Assembly: GCA_039026595.1 (NCBI GenBank)
Contig: JBCCMA010000024.1
Location: forward strand, 1 to 28,535
DNA from: JBCCMA01 sp039026595
GTDB taxonomy: Bacteria; Pseudomonadota; Gammaproteobacteria; Steroidobacterales; JBCCMA01
DNA: 28,535 bases
Reading direction: 5' to 3'
The notes beneath the pieces are model-generated. The model did not search any database, was not told the DNA's origin, and saw nothing but the letters and a program-made list of their open reading frames with translations. The translations under genes and the position numbers were made by a program. The number at the start of each line of letters is the position of its first letter. The first letter of the stretch is position 1. Positions 15,138 to 22,866 of this stretch are shown here, piece by piece.

Positions 15138-18100
15138 ATGACACCTGAGAACGCGCGTGCAGCGGCGATCCTCGCTGAGACCTACGGATTTGCCAAACCC
15201 GACGTACAAGGTCTCCCCGGCGATGCGGCGCTTAATTTTCTGGCTGTGTGCCCGACCGCCGGCCGGGCGGTGCTGAAGATTCTCCCTGCCGGGGCGGCCC
15301 TCGATTCGGCGGAATTACCCTGCGCGGCCATGGCTCATCTCGCCGCCATCCAAATGACCTTTGACACGCCCAGCGTCCGAACGCGCGGCGATGGTTCTAC
15401 CGTCGGTGAGGTGTCGTGGTTCGGGGACGCGCGGCTCGCCTATGTTGTGACGTACTGCGACGGTCGCATGCAAGCGACGCTGCCTGCGCTTGACGAGGAC
15501 GCGCTGGTCAAGCTGGGCAACGCGGCGGCCGAAATGGTGGCGGCCCTCGCCGATTTCGAGCATGTCGCGCTTGACCATCGGTCAAGCTGGAACCTGACTG
15601 AGGCAGCGGCTCAGGTGACCCGCTGCCATCACATTGCGCCGCCATATGATCAGCGTGCGGCGCGGATACTGGCGCGGTTTACACGCGACGGTCTACCGGT
15701 GTTGTCGGCACTGCCGTCGCAGGCGATACATAACGATCTGAACGATCACAATATTCTGTTCCACGTCCGGAATCTCACGGCGACCCCGCAGGCCGTGATT
15801 GATCTTGGTGATCTCGCCCGCCAGCCCGCCATTTGTGAACTGGCCATTCTCTGTGCGTACAGCCTGATGCGGCAGCCTGACCCGGTTGCCGCGCTTGTGG
15901 CACTTGTCCGCGGATTTCACGCGACGCGCGCTCTGACGGCGGATGAGATCGATGTGCTGCCTTTGTTGGTGAAGACGCGGCTTGCCGTCAGTCTTGCGCA
16001 CTCCAGTGCGCGCCGCGCCGCGGGCGAGGACGATCCCTACATCGCCGTGAGCCAGGCAGGTGCCCGTGGCGTTCTGGACCGTCTGGACACGTGGCCCGAG
16101 CGTATTGTGCAGGCGCGGCTGCGGCACGCGATTGGTTTGCCTGGTGTGGCGCATCGCAAGCGCGTGTTGGGCTATCTCGCAAGCGCGGACCCACGGCCGG
16201 TCATGGACGCCTCCAATGGCCTCATTCTGGACCTTGGTGTGGGTAGCCTGGTTCTTGGAGCGGATCCCGCGCACGGCGCGCTCGACGAACTGTCCCGAAG
16301 AATAGACCAACAGATGGACCGCGCGCGCGTGGTCACTGCGCTGGGACGCTACCTGGAGCCGCGTTTGCTTTACGCCGCGGATGGCTTTGGTGGGGGACAC
16401 CCGACGAGCGAGCGCCGGACCATTCATCTTGGGGTTGACGTGTTTTGCGCAGCTGGCGCGCCCGTCTTCGCGCCGTTTGCCGGTCAGGTGCATGCAGTGG
16501 CTGATCTGGATCGGCCGCTGGACTACGGGCCAGTCCTGATACTGCGCCACGACCTTCCGGACGGAGAGTGTTTTTTCACGCTCTACGGCCACCTTGATCC
16601 GTCGCCGGCACTCGATTGGCAGCCCGGCGACACGGTCAATGCCGGCGAGCTGATCGCGCATGTTGGCGCACCGCCTGGTAATGGCGGATGGCCGCCGCAT
16701 CTGCATTTACAGCTTCTGCTGGACGATCTGGGTCTCGGTGTCGAGTTCCCCGGCGTTTGCGCGCCCGCAGATATGCACGCGTATGCCGAGCTTTGCCCGA
16801 ATCCCGCCTGTCTGATCAAGGGAGTCGATCCAGAGGGCGTGGATGCTCAAATCGAACAAAGTCCACTTCTGGCGCGTCGCGCGCAGCGCCTCGGTACATC
16901 ATTAAGGGTGTCGTACCGGAAACCGCTGCACATCCGGCGCGGATTCGGCGCCTTTTTGTACGATCATACCGCCCGCGCCTATCTGGACTTTTACAACAAC
17001 GTCGCGCACGTCGGGCACAGCCACCCCCACGTCGTGGATGCGATCCAGAGACAATCCGCGCTTTTGAACACCAACACGCGTTACCTGAACGGCCGCATCC
17101 TGGACTATGCGGATCGTTTGTGCGCGCGGCTGCCCGACCCGCTGTCGGTGTGTTTCTTCGTCAATTCAGCGTCCGAAGCGAATGAGCTGGCGCTAAGGCT
17201 TGCGCGTCAGGCCACCGGCCGTCGGGACATGCTCGTGCTCGATGCGGCCTATCACGGGCACAGCAGCGCGCTGATCGATCTCAGCCCTTACAAGCACGCC
17301 GGTCCCGGCGGTGCCGGCGCGCCCGACTGGGTACACGTCGCCCCTTTGCCCGATGTGTACCGGGGTGAGATTCGTGAGGACACTCCGGACCCGGGGGGGC
17401 GCTACGCAGAACGAATTGGCGCTCAGCTCGCCGCCCTGCCGGACAATCGGGCGTGCGCCGCGTTTATCGCCGAGACGCTGCCAAGCGTCGGCGGTCAGAT
17501 CGTACCGCCGGCCGGCTTCCTCGAGCGCGCCTATGCGGCCGTGCGCGCCCACGGCGCCCTGTGCATTGCTGACGAGGTGCAAACCGGCTTCGGTCGTTTG
17601 GGCGACGTCTTCTTTGGCTTCGAGGCGGAAGGCGTTGTGCCGGATGTGGTGGTGCTGGGCAAGCCGATTGCAAACGGCTATCCGATGGGCGCGGTGGTGA
17701 CCACACGCGCCATTGCGGACGCGTTCGACAACGGCATGGAGTTTTTCGCCACGTTCGGAGGTAACCCGGTGGCCGGAGCCGCCGCGTCTGCCGTGCTCGA
17801 CGTGCTGGAGCGTGACAACCTGCCCGACCGCGCGCACACGCTGGGCCAGCGACTGTCGGCGGGTCTCAAAGAAATGGCCACGCGCTACGCCATGATCGGC
17901 GATGTGCGTGGACGTGGTTTCTTTCAGGGTATCGAGCTTGTGACGTGCCGTGAGTCCCGCAAGCCCAACGCAGTCGCGGCATCGGCGGTGGTTGAACGCC
18001 TCCGGGACCGCGGTCTGCTCGTGGGCACCGACGGTCCGGACCACAACGTGATCAAGCTGCGCCCGACCATGGTGACGACCGACGATGATGTCGATACGGC

Positions 18101-18149
18101 CCTTGCGCTGTTCGACGCGGCCTTTGACAATGTCTCGAGGCTGACCTGA
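15138..18149 (+). CDS. Kinase - M23 peptidase - class-III PLP enzyme fusion
   Basis: A 1003-residue protein with three recognisable modules. Residues ~20-300 are an aminoglycoside/homoserine/hydroxylysine-kinase-like fold with HNDLNDHN (198-205) and DLGD (222-225). Residues ~395-565 form a LytM/M23 domain with a complete zinc and catalytic set: H430, D434, H485 and H521/H523 (HLHL). Residues ~590-1000 are a class-III aminotransferase-fold enzyme with PLP residues D812 (in ADEVQTGFGR) and K842 (in LGKPIANG). A kinase plus this PLP type recalls the pathway in which hydroxylysine or ethanolamine is phosphorylated and a phospholyase removes phosphate and ammonia. No signal peptide or transmembrane segment is visible, so the peptidase domain would sit in the cytoplasm, which is odd. 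The ATG at 15138 has no ribosome site. Fusions of this layout exist in annotated genomes to my knowledge; the substrate is inference. Confidence 0.9.
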   Translation: MTPENARAAAILAETYGFAKPDVQGLPGDAALNFLAVCPTAGRAVLKILPAGAALDSAELPCAAMAHLAAIQMTFDTPSVRTRGDGSTVGEVSWFGDARLAYVVTYCDGRMQATLPALDEDALVKLGNAAAEMVAALADFEHVALDHRSSWNLTEAAAQVTRCHHIAPPYDQRAARILARFTRDGLPVLSALPSQAIHNDLNDHNILFHVRNLTATPQAVIDLGDLARQPAICELAILCAYSLMRQPDPVAALVALVRGFHATRALTADEIDVLPLLVKTRLAVSLAHSSARRAAGEDDPYIAVSQAGARGVLDRLDTWPERIVQARLRHAIGLPGVAHRKRVLGYLASADPRPVMDASNGLILDLGVGSLVLGADPAHGALDELSRRIDQQMDRARVVTALGRYLEPRLLYAADGFGGGHPTSERRTIHLGVDVFCAAGAPVFAPFAGQVHAVADLDRPLDYGPVLILRHDLPDGECFFTLYGHLDPSPALDWQPGDTVNAGELIAHVGAPPGNGGWPPHLHLQLLLDDLGLGVEFPGVCAPADMHAYAELCPNPACLIKGVDPEGVDAQIEQSPLLARRAQRLGTSLRVSYRKPLHIRRGFGAFLYDHTARAYLDFYNNVAHVGHSHPHVVDAIQRQSALLNTNTRYLNGRILDYADRLCARLPDPLSVCFFVNSASEANELALRLARQATGRRDMLVLDAAYHGHSSALIDLSPYKHAGPGGAGAPDWVHVAPLPDVYRGEIREDTPDPGGRYAERIGAQLAALPDNRACAAFIAETLPSVGGQIVPPAGFLERAYAAVRAHGALCIADEVQTGFGRLGDVFFGFEAEGVVPDVVVLGKPIANGYPMGAVVTTRAIADAFDNGMEFFATFGGNPVAGAAASAVLDVLERDNLPDRAHTLGQRLSAGLKEMATRYAMIGDVRGRGFFQGIELVTCRESRKPNAVAASAVVERLRDRGLLVGTDGPDHNVIKLRPTMVTTDDDVDTALALFDAAFDNVSRLT

Positions 18150-18190
18150 GCCGGATTCAAACCTCCTCCCACTTTCCATAACCACTCGGT

Positions 18191-18217
18191 TAAAGAGAAT
18201 CGCCGTTGCGCCGCTAC
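18191..18217 (+). promoter_or_regulatory. Putative sigma-28 (FliA) promoter for pomAB-pilZ
   Basis: TAAA at 18191-18194 is followed by exactly 15 bases and then GCCGCTAC (18210-18217), against the FliA consensus TAAAGTTT-N11-GCCGATAA. Six of eight -10 bases match, including GCCG and the following TA. Start would be near 18225, about 50 bases before the pomA TTG. The rest of the 128-base gap (18150-18277) shows no other signal except the pomA ribosome site. Confidence 0.72.
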
Positions 18218-18277
18218 AAGCGGTGACGTCAAACGGCGGGCGCGCGTGCGCCTCGCCACTTCAAACCGAGGTGGAGC

Positions 18278-19042
18278 TTGGATCTTGCAACCCTAATTGG
18301 CCTTGTTGGTGCGATCGCCACGGTCGCCGTAACCATCATTATTGGCGGCTCCGCAAGCACGTTCATCAACGTGCCGTCGCTGATCGTTGTGTTCGTCGGA
18401 ACGCTTCTGGTTACCATGATCAAATTCAGTCTCGGGCAGTTTCTGAGCGCGGCGAAGATCGCCGTCCATGCGTTTACCAACAAAATACGTGAGCCTGACG
18501 AGATCATCGAAAACGCGGTCGAACTGGCTAAGGCGGCACGGCAATCCGGCATTCTCGCGCTCGAAGAAGCGGAGGTGCCGGATCCATTCATGAAGAAAGG
18601 CATTAACCTGCTGATCGACGGTCACGAGCCTGAGGTGGTGTCCAAGATGCTGCACGACGACGTGAGCCTGACCGTGCAGCGACACAACACCGGGCAGGCG
18701 ATTTTCAAGGCGATCGGTGATGTGGGGCCGGCCATGGGCATGATCGGGACCCTGATCGGCCTGGTGCAGATGCTCTCGTCAATGGACGATCCCAAACAAA
18801 TTGGCCCGGCTATGGCTGTGGCTCTGCTTACCACGTTGTACGGCGCTGTCTTGGCCAACGTGATCGCGCTGCCGGTGGCAGACAAGCTTGCTCTGCGTAG
18901 CGCTGACGAAAAACGTATCCGTTCCATGGTCATCGACGCGCTGATGGGCATCCAGGGTGGGCAGAATCCGCGTGTGATTGAGAGCCTGCTGCAGAACTAT
19001 CTGCCGTCGTCGCAGAGAGCGTCAGATGAGGAAGCCGCCTGA
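18278..19042 (+). CDS. pomA: Flagellar stator protein PomA/MotA (sodium type)
   Basis: A 254-residue inner-membrane stator subunit with four transmembrane helices (~1-24, 31-50, ~148-168, ~178-200) and a cytoplasmic loop that drives FliG. It is close to Vibrio PomA in sequence, and residue numbering coincides: D148 (in GDVGPAMG), T158 and T186, which are tied to Na+ flow in PomA, plus loop charges R88, E96, E97 and E99; PomA K89 is Gln here. Translation starts at a TTG with GAGG six bases upstream. It overlaps pomB by one base (TGATG). A sigma-28-like promoter precedes it. Sodium coupling is inferred from family resemblance. Confidence 0.95.
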   Translation: MDLATLIGLVGAIATVAVTIIIGGSASTFINVPSLIVVFVGTLLVTMIKFSLGQFLSAAKIAVHAFTNKIREPDEIIENAVELAKAARQSGILALEEAEVPDPFMKKGINLLIDGHEPEVVSKMLHDDVSLTVQRHNTGQAIFKAIGDVGPAMGMIGTLIGLVQMLSSMDDPKQIGPAMAVALLTTLYGAVLANVIALPVADKLALRSADEKRIRSMVIDALMGIQGGQNPRVIESLLQNYLPSSQRASDEEAA

Positions 19043-19926
19043 TGTCCGATGACGGGCCAGAGGACCCCGGCGTACCTGCATGGGTGATGACGTTCGCCGA
19101 TCTGATGTCCCTGTTAATGTGCTTTTTTGTGCTTCTGCTCGCCTTTTCGGAAATGGATGCACAGAAATTCAAGCAACTGTCGGGCTCGATGAAGAACGCT
19201 TTCGGTGTTCAAGCCGACACCAAGGCGGACTTCATCCCGAAAGGCACCAGTGTGATCACCAAGGAATTCAGTCCCGGTAAGCCGGTGCCGACCAATATCA
19301 ACGAAGTCCGACAGTTTACGGTCGACAGTTCGCGCAACACCCTGGCATACCTCGAGAAGACCACGCGCGTAGATCAGCAGGTGGAACGGGATCTCGAGCG
19401 ATTGCGAAAAAAACTCAAGGATGAAATTGGCAAGGGCATCGTCACAGTGAGCCGCGACGGAGCGCGGATTATTGTCAACATCCATGAGCACGGCTCGTTT
19501 CCGTCGGGCAGCGACAAGCTACGCGACTCCATTTTGCCGACACTCGATACCGTGGCGGAACAGGTGCTGTGGATGGACGGCGTGGTGCAGGTGACCGGCC
19601 ATACCGACAATGTGCCTATTCGGACATCGCGCTACCGGTCGAACTGGGAACTGTCCGCAGCGCGCGCCGTGTCGGTCGCGCATCGACTTATGTTCTCTGG
19701 AAATGTGCCACCAGTTCGCATGGTTGTGACCGGGTTGGCCGACACTGATCCGCTTGTGGACAATGATTCGTCAGACAATCGGGCGCGAAACCGCCGGGTG
19801 CAGGTCACGATCGTTCGCACGTCTGAGGCCGACCCGCTGGCGGGCGACGAGGCGAACGGCGATGACGCGGGATCAACTGACGATGCCGCTGCCATGGAAC
19901 CTATCGACGAGACACAATCATCATGA
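19042..19926 (+). CDS. pomB: Flagellar stator protein PomB/MotB (sodium type)
   Basis: A 294-residue partner of PomA. A short cytoplasmic start leads into a single helix (~14-35) with the ion-binding D20 in FADLMSLLMCFFVLLLAF, then SEMDAQKFKQLSGSMK and the PomB-typical IPKGTSVI plug-region segment. The C-terminal OmpA-like peptidoglycan-binding domain (~150-265) contains VTGHTDNVPI, RSNWELSAARA and NRARNRRV. An acidic tail of ~25 residues follows. It is shorter than Vibrio PomB, mostly in the linker between the plug and OmpA parts. It overlaps pomA by one base and the PilZ gene by four (ATGA), so stator and PilZ synthesis are probably coupled. Confidence 0.95.
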   Translation: MSDDGPEDPGVPAWVMTFADLMSLLMCFFVLLLAFSEMDAQKFKQLSGSMKNAFGVQADTKADFIPKGTSVITKEFSPGKPVPTNINEVRQFTVDSSRNTLAYLEKTTRVDQQVERDLERLRKKLKDEIGKGIVTVSRDGARIIVNIHEHGSFPSGSDKLRDSILPTLDTVAEQVLWMDGVVQVTGHTDNVPIRTSRYRSNWELSAARAVSVAHRLMFSGNVPPVRMVVTGLADTDPLVDNDSSDNRARNRRVQVTIVRTSEADPLAGDEANGDDAGSTDDAAAMEPIDETQSS

Positions 19927-20600
19927 CGACATCCGGATCTGAACGACGCCGACATTTTCGTGTGCAGGACCAAATTCTCGTGGACTACGAATTGGTGTCC
20001 GACGCGGAGGTGCGGGGCGCGGCGGCCAAGATGCAGGTGGTTGATCCGACCGAGTTGAGCGCCACCACGACGCTGAGGCGTCTGGAGATGGAGTTGCAGA
20101 GCGCGTTGAGCATGCTGTCGAACCGTCACGGCGAGATTATCCGTTGTCTCGACCTGCTCAATAGCAAGGTCAACACACTGGCGAGTATGATTCCGGCAAG
20201 CGGCAAGCAGGATCTTGAGCTTCAGTCGCGGGATGTGTGCGACTGCTCGCTAAGTTCGTCCGGTATCGCGTTTACGGCACGCGAAGCACTGCCTCTGGAC
20301 AGCCGCATCCGCCTGCGGATGGTGGTCTTACCTGATTATTTCCACGTCACGGCATACGGTGAAATTGTCCGCGTAACCCCCATTGACAACCCGGACGACG
20401 GATTTACGCACGTGATCGGTGTGAACTTCCTGCACATTCTTGACCGTTACCGCGAAGCGCTCGCACGTCGCTCGTTGCAAAGAGAAATCGAGGATCGGCG
20501 AGATGCCCGTCAGCGTCTCGAAGCCAGGGAGGCCGCTGAAAAGGCCAACGATTCAGCGTCGAAAGTGGGTTTTGGCACGGGCCCGGACGGCGCGGTCTGA
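19923..20600 (+). CDS. PilZ-domain protein with helical insertion, coupled to pomAB
   Basis: A 225-residue PilZ-type c-di-GMP receptor candidate. The RxxxR motif is at the N-terminus (R9-R13, in RRRHFRV), while the second motif occurs near 109-117 as SLSSSGIAF, where the usual D/N is Ser. Between them lies an amphipathic helical stretch (~48-90, including LRRLEMELQSALSMLSNR), far longer than the gap in a standard PilZ domain. This recalls the tetrameric PilZ proteins of xanthomonads, in which long heptad helices are inserted in the PilZ barrel. A charged helical tail (~175-210) follows the domain. Position after pomB suggests a c-di-GMP-controlled effect on the motor, as for YcgR-like proteins, but that is inference. 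Its last 91 bases overlap the convergent DUF2802 gene. Confidence 0.82.
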   Translation: MTTSGSERRRHFRVQDQILVDYELVSDAEVRGAAAKMQVVDPTELSATTTLRRLEMELQSALSMLSNRHGEIIRCLDLLNSKVNTLASMIPASGKQDLELQSRDVCDCSLSSSGIAFTAREALPLDSRIRLRMVVLPDYFHVTAYGEIVRVTPIDNPDDGFTHVIGVNFLHILDRYREALARRSLQREIEDRRDARQRLEAREAAEKANDSASKVGFGTGPDGAV

Positions 20601-21094
20601 TCCTTACCTGAACCGCATTTGCGATTGGCGATAAGCCGCGCGAGTTGTGCGGCCTGATCACTGAACCCGCCTCTTGAGTCCGCCGGCGTGTCCTCGTTGA
20701 CGGTAGCATCCTTTGAGACCGTGTCCGGCACGGTGTCCTGATTCAGACGTAATAGCAGCGATGCTTCCGTTGCACTCAAACCGAGCTCTTTCAACAGGTC
20801 CTGCGTCGCCCGTCCTTCGCGGGCAATCCGCCGAGCACTCTCGATACGCGGTGCACCGCCTGCCCGGCTCTCGAGCGCGTCCGTGCGGGCATCGACGCGC
20901 CGAAGCGCCGCGATGTGTTCGGCGATTGTCCGGTCGGCGTCGCGCTGCTCCCGCGCCAGACGGTGGACGATGCCTTCGAGCTGAGCCAAATGGGCCTCGT
21001 TGGCCGTTGACTGGCGATGATCACGATGGCGCTGGACCATCATCGCCACGCAGGCGAGAACCAACGCCAGTTCAAAAACAGTATGCAAATACAT
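20510..21094 (-). CDS. DUF2802 family protein, flagellar-locus associated
   Basis: A 194-residue protein with one N-terminal transmembrane helix (~5-20), a coiled-coil region (~30-80) and the compact DUF2802 segment (ARRIAREGRATQDLLKELGL, then SATEASLLLRLN), a helix-turn-helix-like motif found in proteins encoded at the ends of flagellar/chemotaxis clusters in gammaproteobacteria. Its function is not established. ATG at 21094 overlaps the stop of the preceding small gene by one base (TGATG). The C-terminal ~30 codons run antisense into the end of the PilZ gene. Last gene of the flagellar operon. Confidence 0.8.
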   Translation of the reverse strand: MYLHTVFELALVLACVAMMVQRHRDHRQSTANEAHLAQLEGIVHRLAREQRDADRTIAEHIAALRRVDARTDALESRAGGAPRIESARRIAREGRATQDLLKELGLSATEASLLLRLNQDTVPDTVSKDATVNEDTPADSRGGFSDQAAQLARLIANRKCGSGKDQTAPSGPVPKPTFDAESLAFSAASLASRR

Positions 21095-21267
21095 CACAAC
21101 TTCTCATCGATAAAGAACGAACCACCGTCCGTATCACGGGTTTGCTTCTTCCCTTCCTCGCCTTCGGTCGTTGACTCCTCGGGTGCCGGTCGGTCCTGCT
21201 CTGATACCGGGCGTCGCGGAGGCTTGACGGGCGTTGCGGGGGTAATCCGACCAATGCGTGGGCCCAT
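21094..21267 (-). CDS. Small uncharacterised protein between fliA and DUF2802 gene
   Basis: A 57-residue protein, unrecognised. The first half is Pro/Arg-rich (MGPRIGRITPATPVKPPRRP), the middle acidic and Lys-rich, and the end is SFFIDEKL. It has no membrane segment and is probably disordered apart from the C-terminal hydrophobic motif. The ATG at 21267 begins one base after the fliA stop (TGACATG), and its stop overlaps the DUF2802 ATG, so it is tightly held in the operon, which argues it is real. A longer reading from 21366 would lie inside fliA and is unlikely. A small adaptor of the flagellar or polar machinery is a guess. Confidence 0.62.
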   Translation of the reverse strand: MGPRIGRITPATPVKPPRRPVSEQDRPAPEESTTEGEEGKKQTRDTDGGSFFIDEKL

Positions 21268-21268
21268 G

Positions 21269-22000
21269 TCACTCAATCCAGTCAGTGAGACGGGCGCGAA
21301 GTCGCACAACGGCTTTGCTGTGGATTTGTGAGGCGCGCGATTCGCTGACCCCGAGGATTTCGCCAATTTCCTTCAGATTGAGTTCATCCACGTAGTACAA
21401 AGACAGCAAGAGCGCCTCGCGCTCCGGCAACTTGGCAACGGCTTTGGCCAGGTCATTGCGAAACGCTGACTTGCTGGTGGCCGCATACGGTGACGGGGCG
21501 ATCTCCCCCGTTGGCTGGATGAAACTCCCCTCCTCCTGCGACTGTTCCAGACTGAACAGTCGGGCGCTCGTCGCATCGCGCAAAACCTTGTGGTACTCGT
21601 CGAGGGTCAAACCCAGTTCGCCGGCAACGTCGGCGTCGCGTGCATCGCGTCCCTCGCGCGCCTCGACAACCCGCGTGGCTTCGGTGACACGGCGCAATTT
21701 CTGATGAACGGATCGGGGTGTCCAGTCTGAGCGCCGAACTTCGTCGAGCATGGCGCCGCGAATTCGAATTCCGGCAAAGGTCTCAAAATTGGCCCCTTTT
21801 GCGGGCTCGTAGTTTCCCGCCGCCTCCAGCAGCCCGATCATGCCCGCCTGAATCAAATCGTCCACATCCACATTGCCGGCAAGGCGATTCACCAAATGAT
21901 AGGCAATCCGCTTAACCAGCGTGGCGTGCTTGTGCACCAGCGCATCGATGGATACGTCACCGGCGGCGGTGGCCGCGTAGGCGGCGCTGGCCTCACTCAC
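21269..22000 (-). CDS. fliA: Flagellar sigma factor FliA (sigma-28)
   Basis: A 243-residue sigma-70-family factor of the FliA group that directs RNA polymerase to late flagellar genes. Region 2 contains VDVDDLIQAGMIGLLEA and ANFETFAGIRIRGAMLDEVR, followed by SDWTPRSV; region 4 carries LPEREALLLSLYYVDELNL and the helix-turn-helix GVSESRASQIHSKAV. The start is a GTG at 22000 overlapping the flhG stop by four bases (GTGA). Two promoter-like sequences in this window, before pomA and before the HDOD gene, match its expected recognition pattern. Confidence 0.96.
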   Translation of the reverse strand: MSEASAAYAATAAGDVSIDALVHKHATLVKRIAYHLVNRLAGNVDVDDLIQAGMIGLLEAAGNYEPAKGANFETFAGIRIRGAMLDEVRRSDWTPRSVHQKLRRVTEATRVVEAREGRDARDADVAGELGLTLDEYHKVLRDATSARLFSLEQSQEEGSFIQPTGEIAPSPYAATSKSAFRNDLAKAVAKLPEREALLLSLYYVDELNLKEIGEILGVSESRASQIHSKAVVRLRARLTDWIE

Positions 22001-22866
22001 GCTGCGCCCCCATGGACCAGGCGTTCGGCAAAGAACTCAATACAACCCCGTGAGCCGCTGACCTGTGGCCAGCGTTCCGTTTGTTTGGCCATGTCCTCAA
22101 AGGCCTTCGCAGCGCGGCTCTGCGGGTAGTGCTCGACAACGCCGCACTGCCGCGCGATCGCTTTTTTGATCGAGCTGTCGCGCGGAATATGGCCCATGAA
22201 GTTCAGATGAACTTCAAGAAATCTTGCCGTGACCTTTGCAAGCTTGTCGTACAGGCGGCGTGCCTCGGCGAGACTGCTGGTCTTGTTGGCAAGGATCTGA
22301 AAGCGATTGATCCGGTGATCCCGGCTGAGGATCTTGATCAGAGCGTAGGCGTCTGTAATGGACGCGGGCTCGTCGTTGACCACGACGACAATATCTTGCG
22401 CAGCGGCGCTGAAGCGGATGACGTTGTCAGCGATACCGGCGGCCGTGTCGATGACGAGGTCATCGATCGGCGTGCGCATTTCTCCGAATGCCCAGATCAA
22501 CCCACTGCTCTGCTCGGTGGTGATATCGGCGAGCGAGGTCACGCCGGAGGACGCCGGGAGAACCTTCACCCCACACGGGCCGTCGAGCACGATTTCATCC
22601 AGCGAGCACTGGCCCGAGATCACATGGGAGAGGTTTCGCTCCGTCTTGAGGCCGAGCAGAACGTCAACGTTAGCGAGTCCGAGATCGGCATCCAGCAGCA
22701 TCACGCGTCGACCCTGTCGACTCAGCGCCATGGCGAGATTGACCGATACGGTGGTTTTTCCAACGCCACCCTTGCCGCCGGTCACGGCGATAACACGCAC
22801 CGGGCCTTCGGTATCGGCCCGCCGGAGGCCGTCGGCTTGATGAATGCCAAGGTTATGCATGTGCAT
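21997..22866 (-). CDS. flhG: Flagellar number regulator FlhG/FleN (MinD-like ATPase)
   Basis: A 289-residue MinD/ParA-type ATPase limiting flagellar number at the pole. The deviant Walker A is GGKGGVGKTT (30-39), with LLDADLGLANVDVLLG and the Walker B region DLVIDTAAGI following. Near the N-terminus HQADGLR (9-15) resembles the DQAxxLR activator helix by which FlhG stimulates the FlhF GTPase, with His in place of Asp. A C-terminal membrane-targeting amphipathic helix is plausible around the last 30 residues. The ATG at 22866 has GAGGTGA upstream inside the flhF end and overlaps flhF by 14 bases. Confidence 0.96.
   Translation of the reverse strand: MHMHNLGIHQADGLRRADTEGPVRVIAVTGGKGGVGKTTVSVNLAMALSRQGRRVMLLDADLGLANVDVLLGLKTERNLSHVISGQCSLDEIVLDGPCGVKVLPASSGVTSLADITTEQSSGLIWAFGEMRTPIDDLVIDTAAGIADNVIRFSAAAQDIVVVVNDEPASITDAYALIKILSRDHRINRFQILANKTSSLAEARRLYDKLAKVTARFLEVHLNFMGHIPRDSSIKKAIARQCGVVEHYPQSRAAKAFEDMAKQTERWPQVSGSRGCIEFFAERLVHGGAA

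Noticed and set aside
15693..16706. Minus-strand open frame (337 codons) within the trifunctional gene
   Set aside because: Composition typical of antisense frames; the plus-strand kinase and M23 motifs are complete.
18150..18190. Terminator after the trifunctional gene
   Set aside because: No stem-loop with a T-run can be drawn in this stretch.
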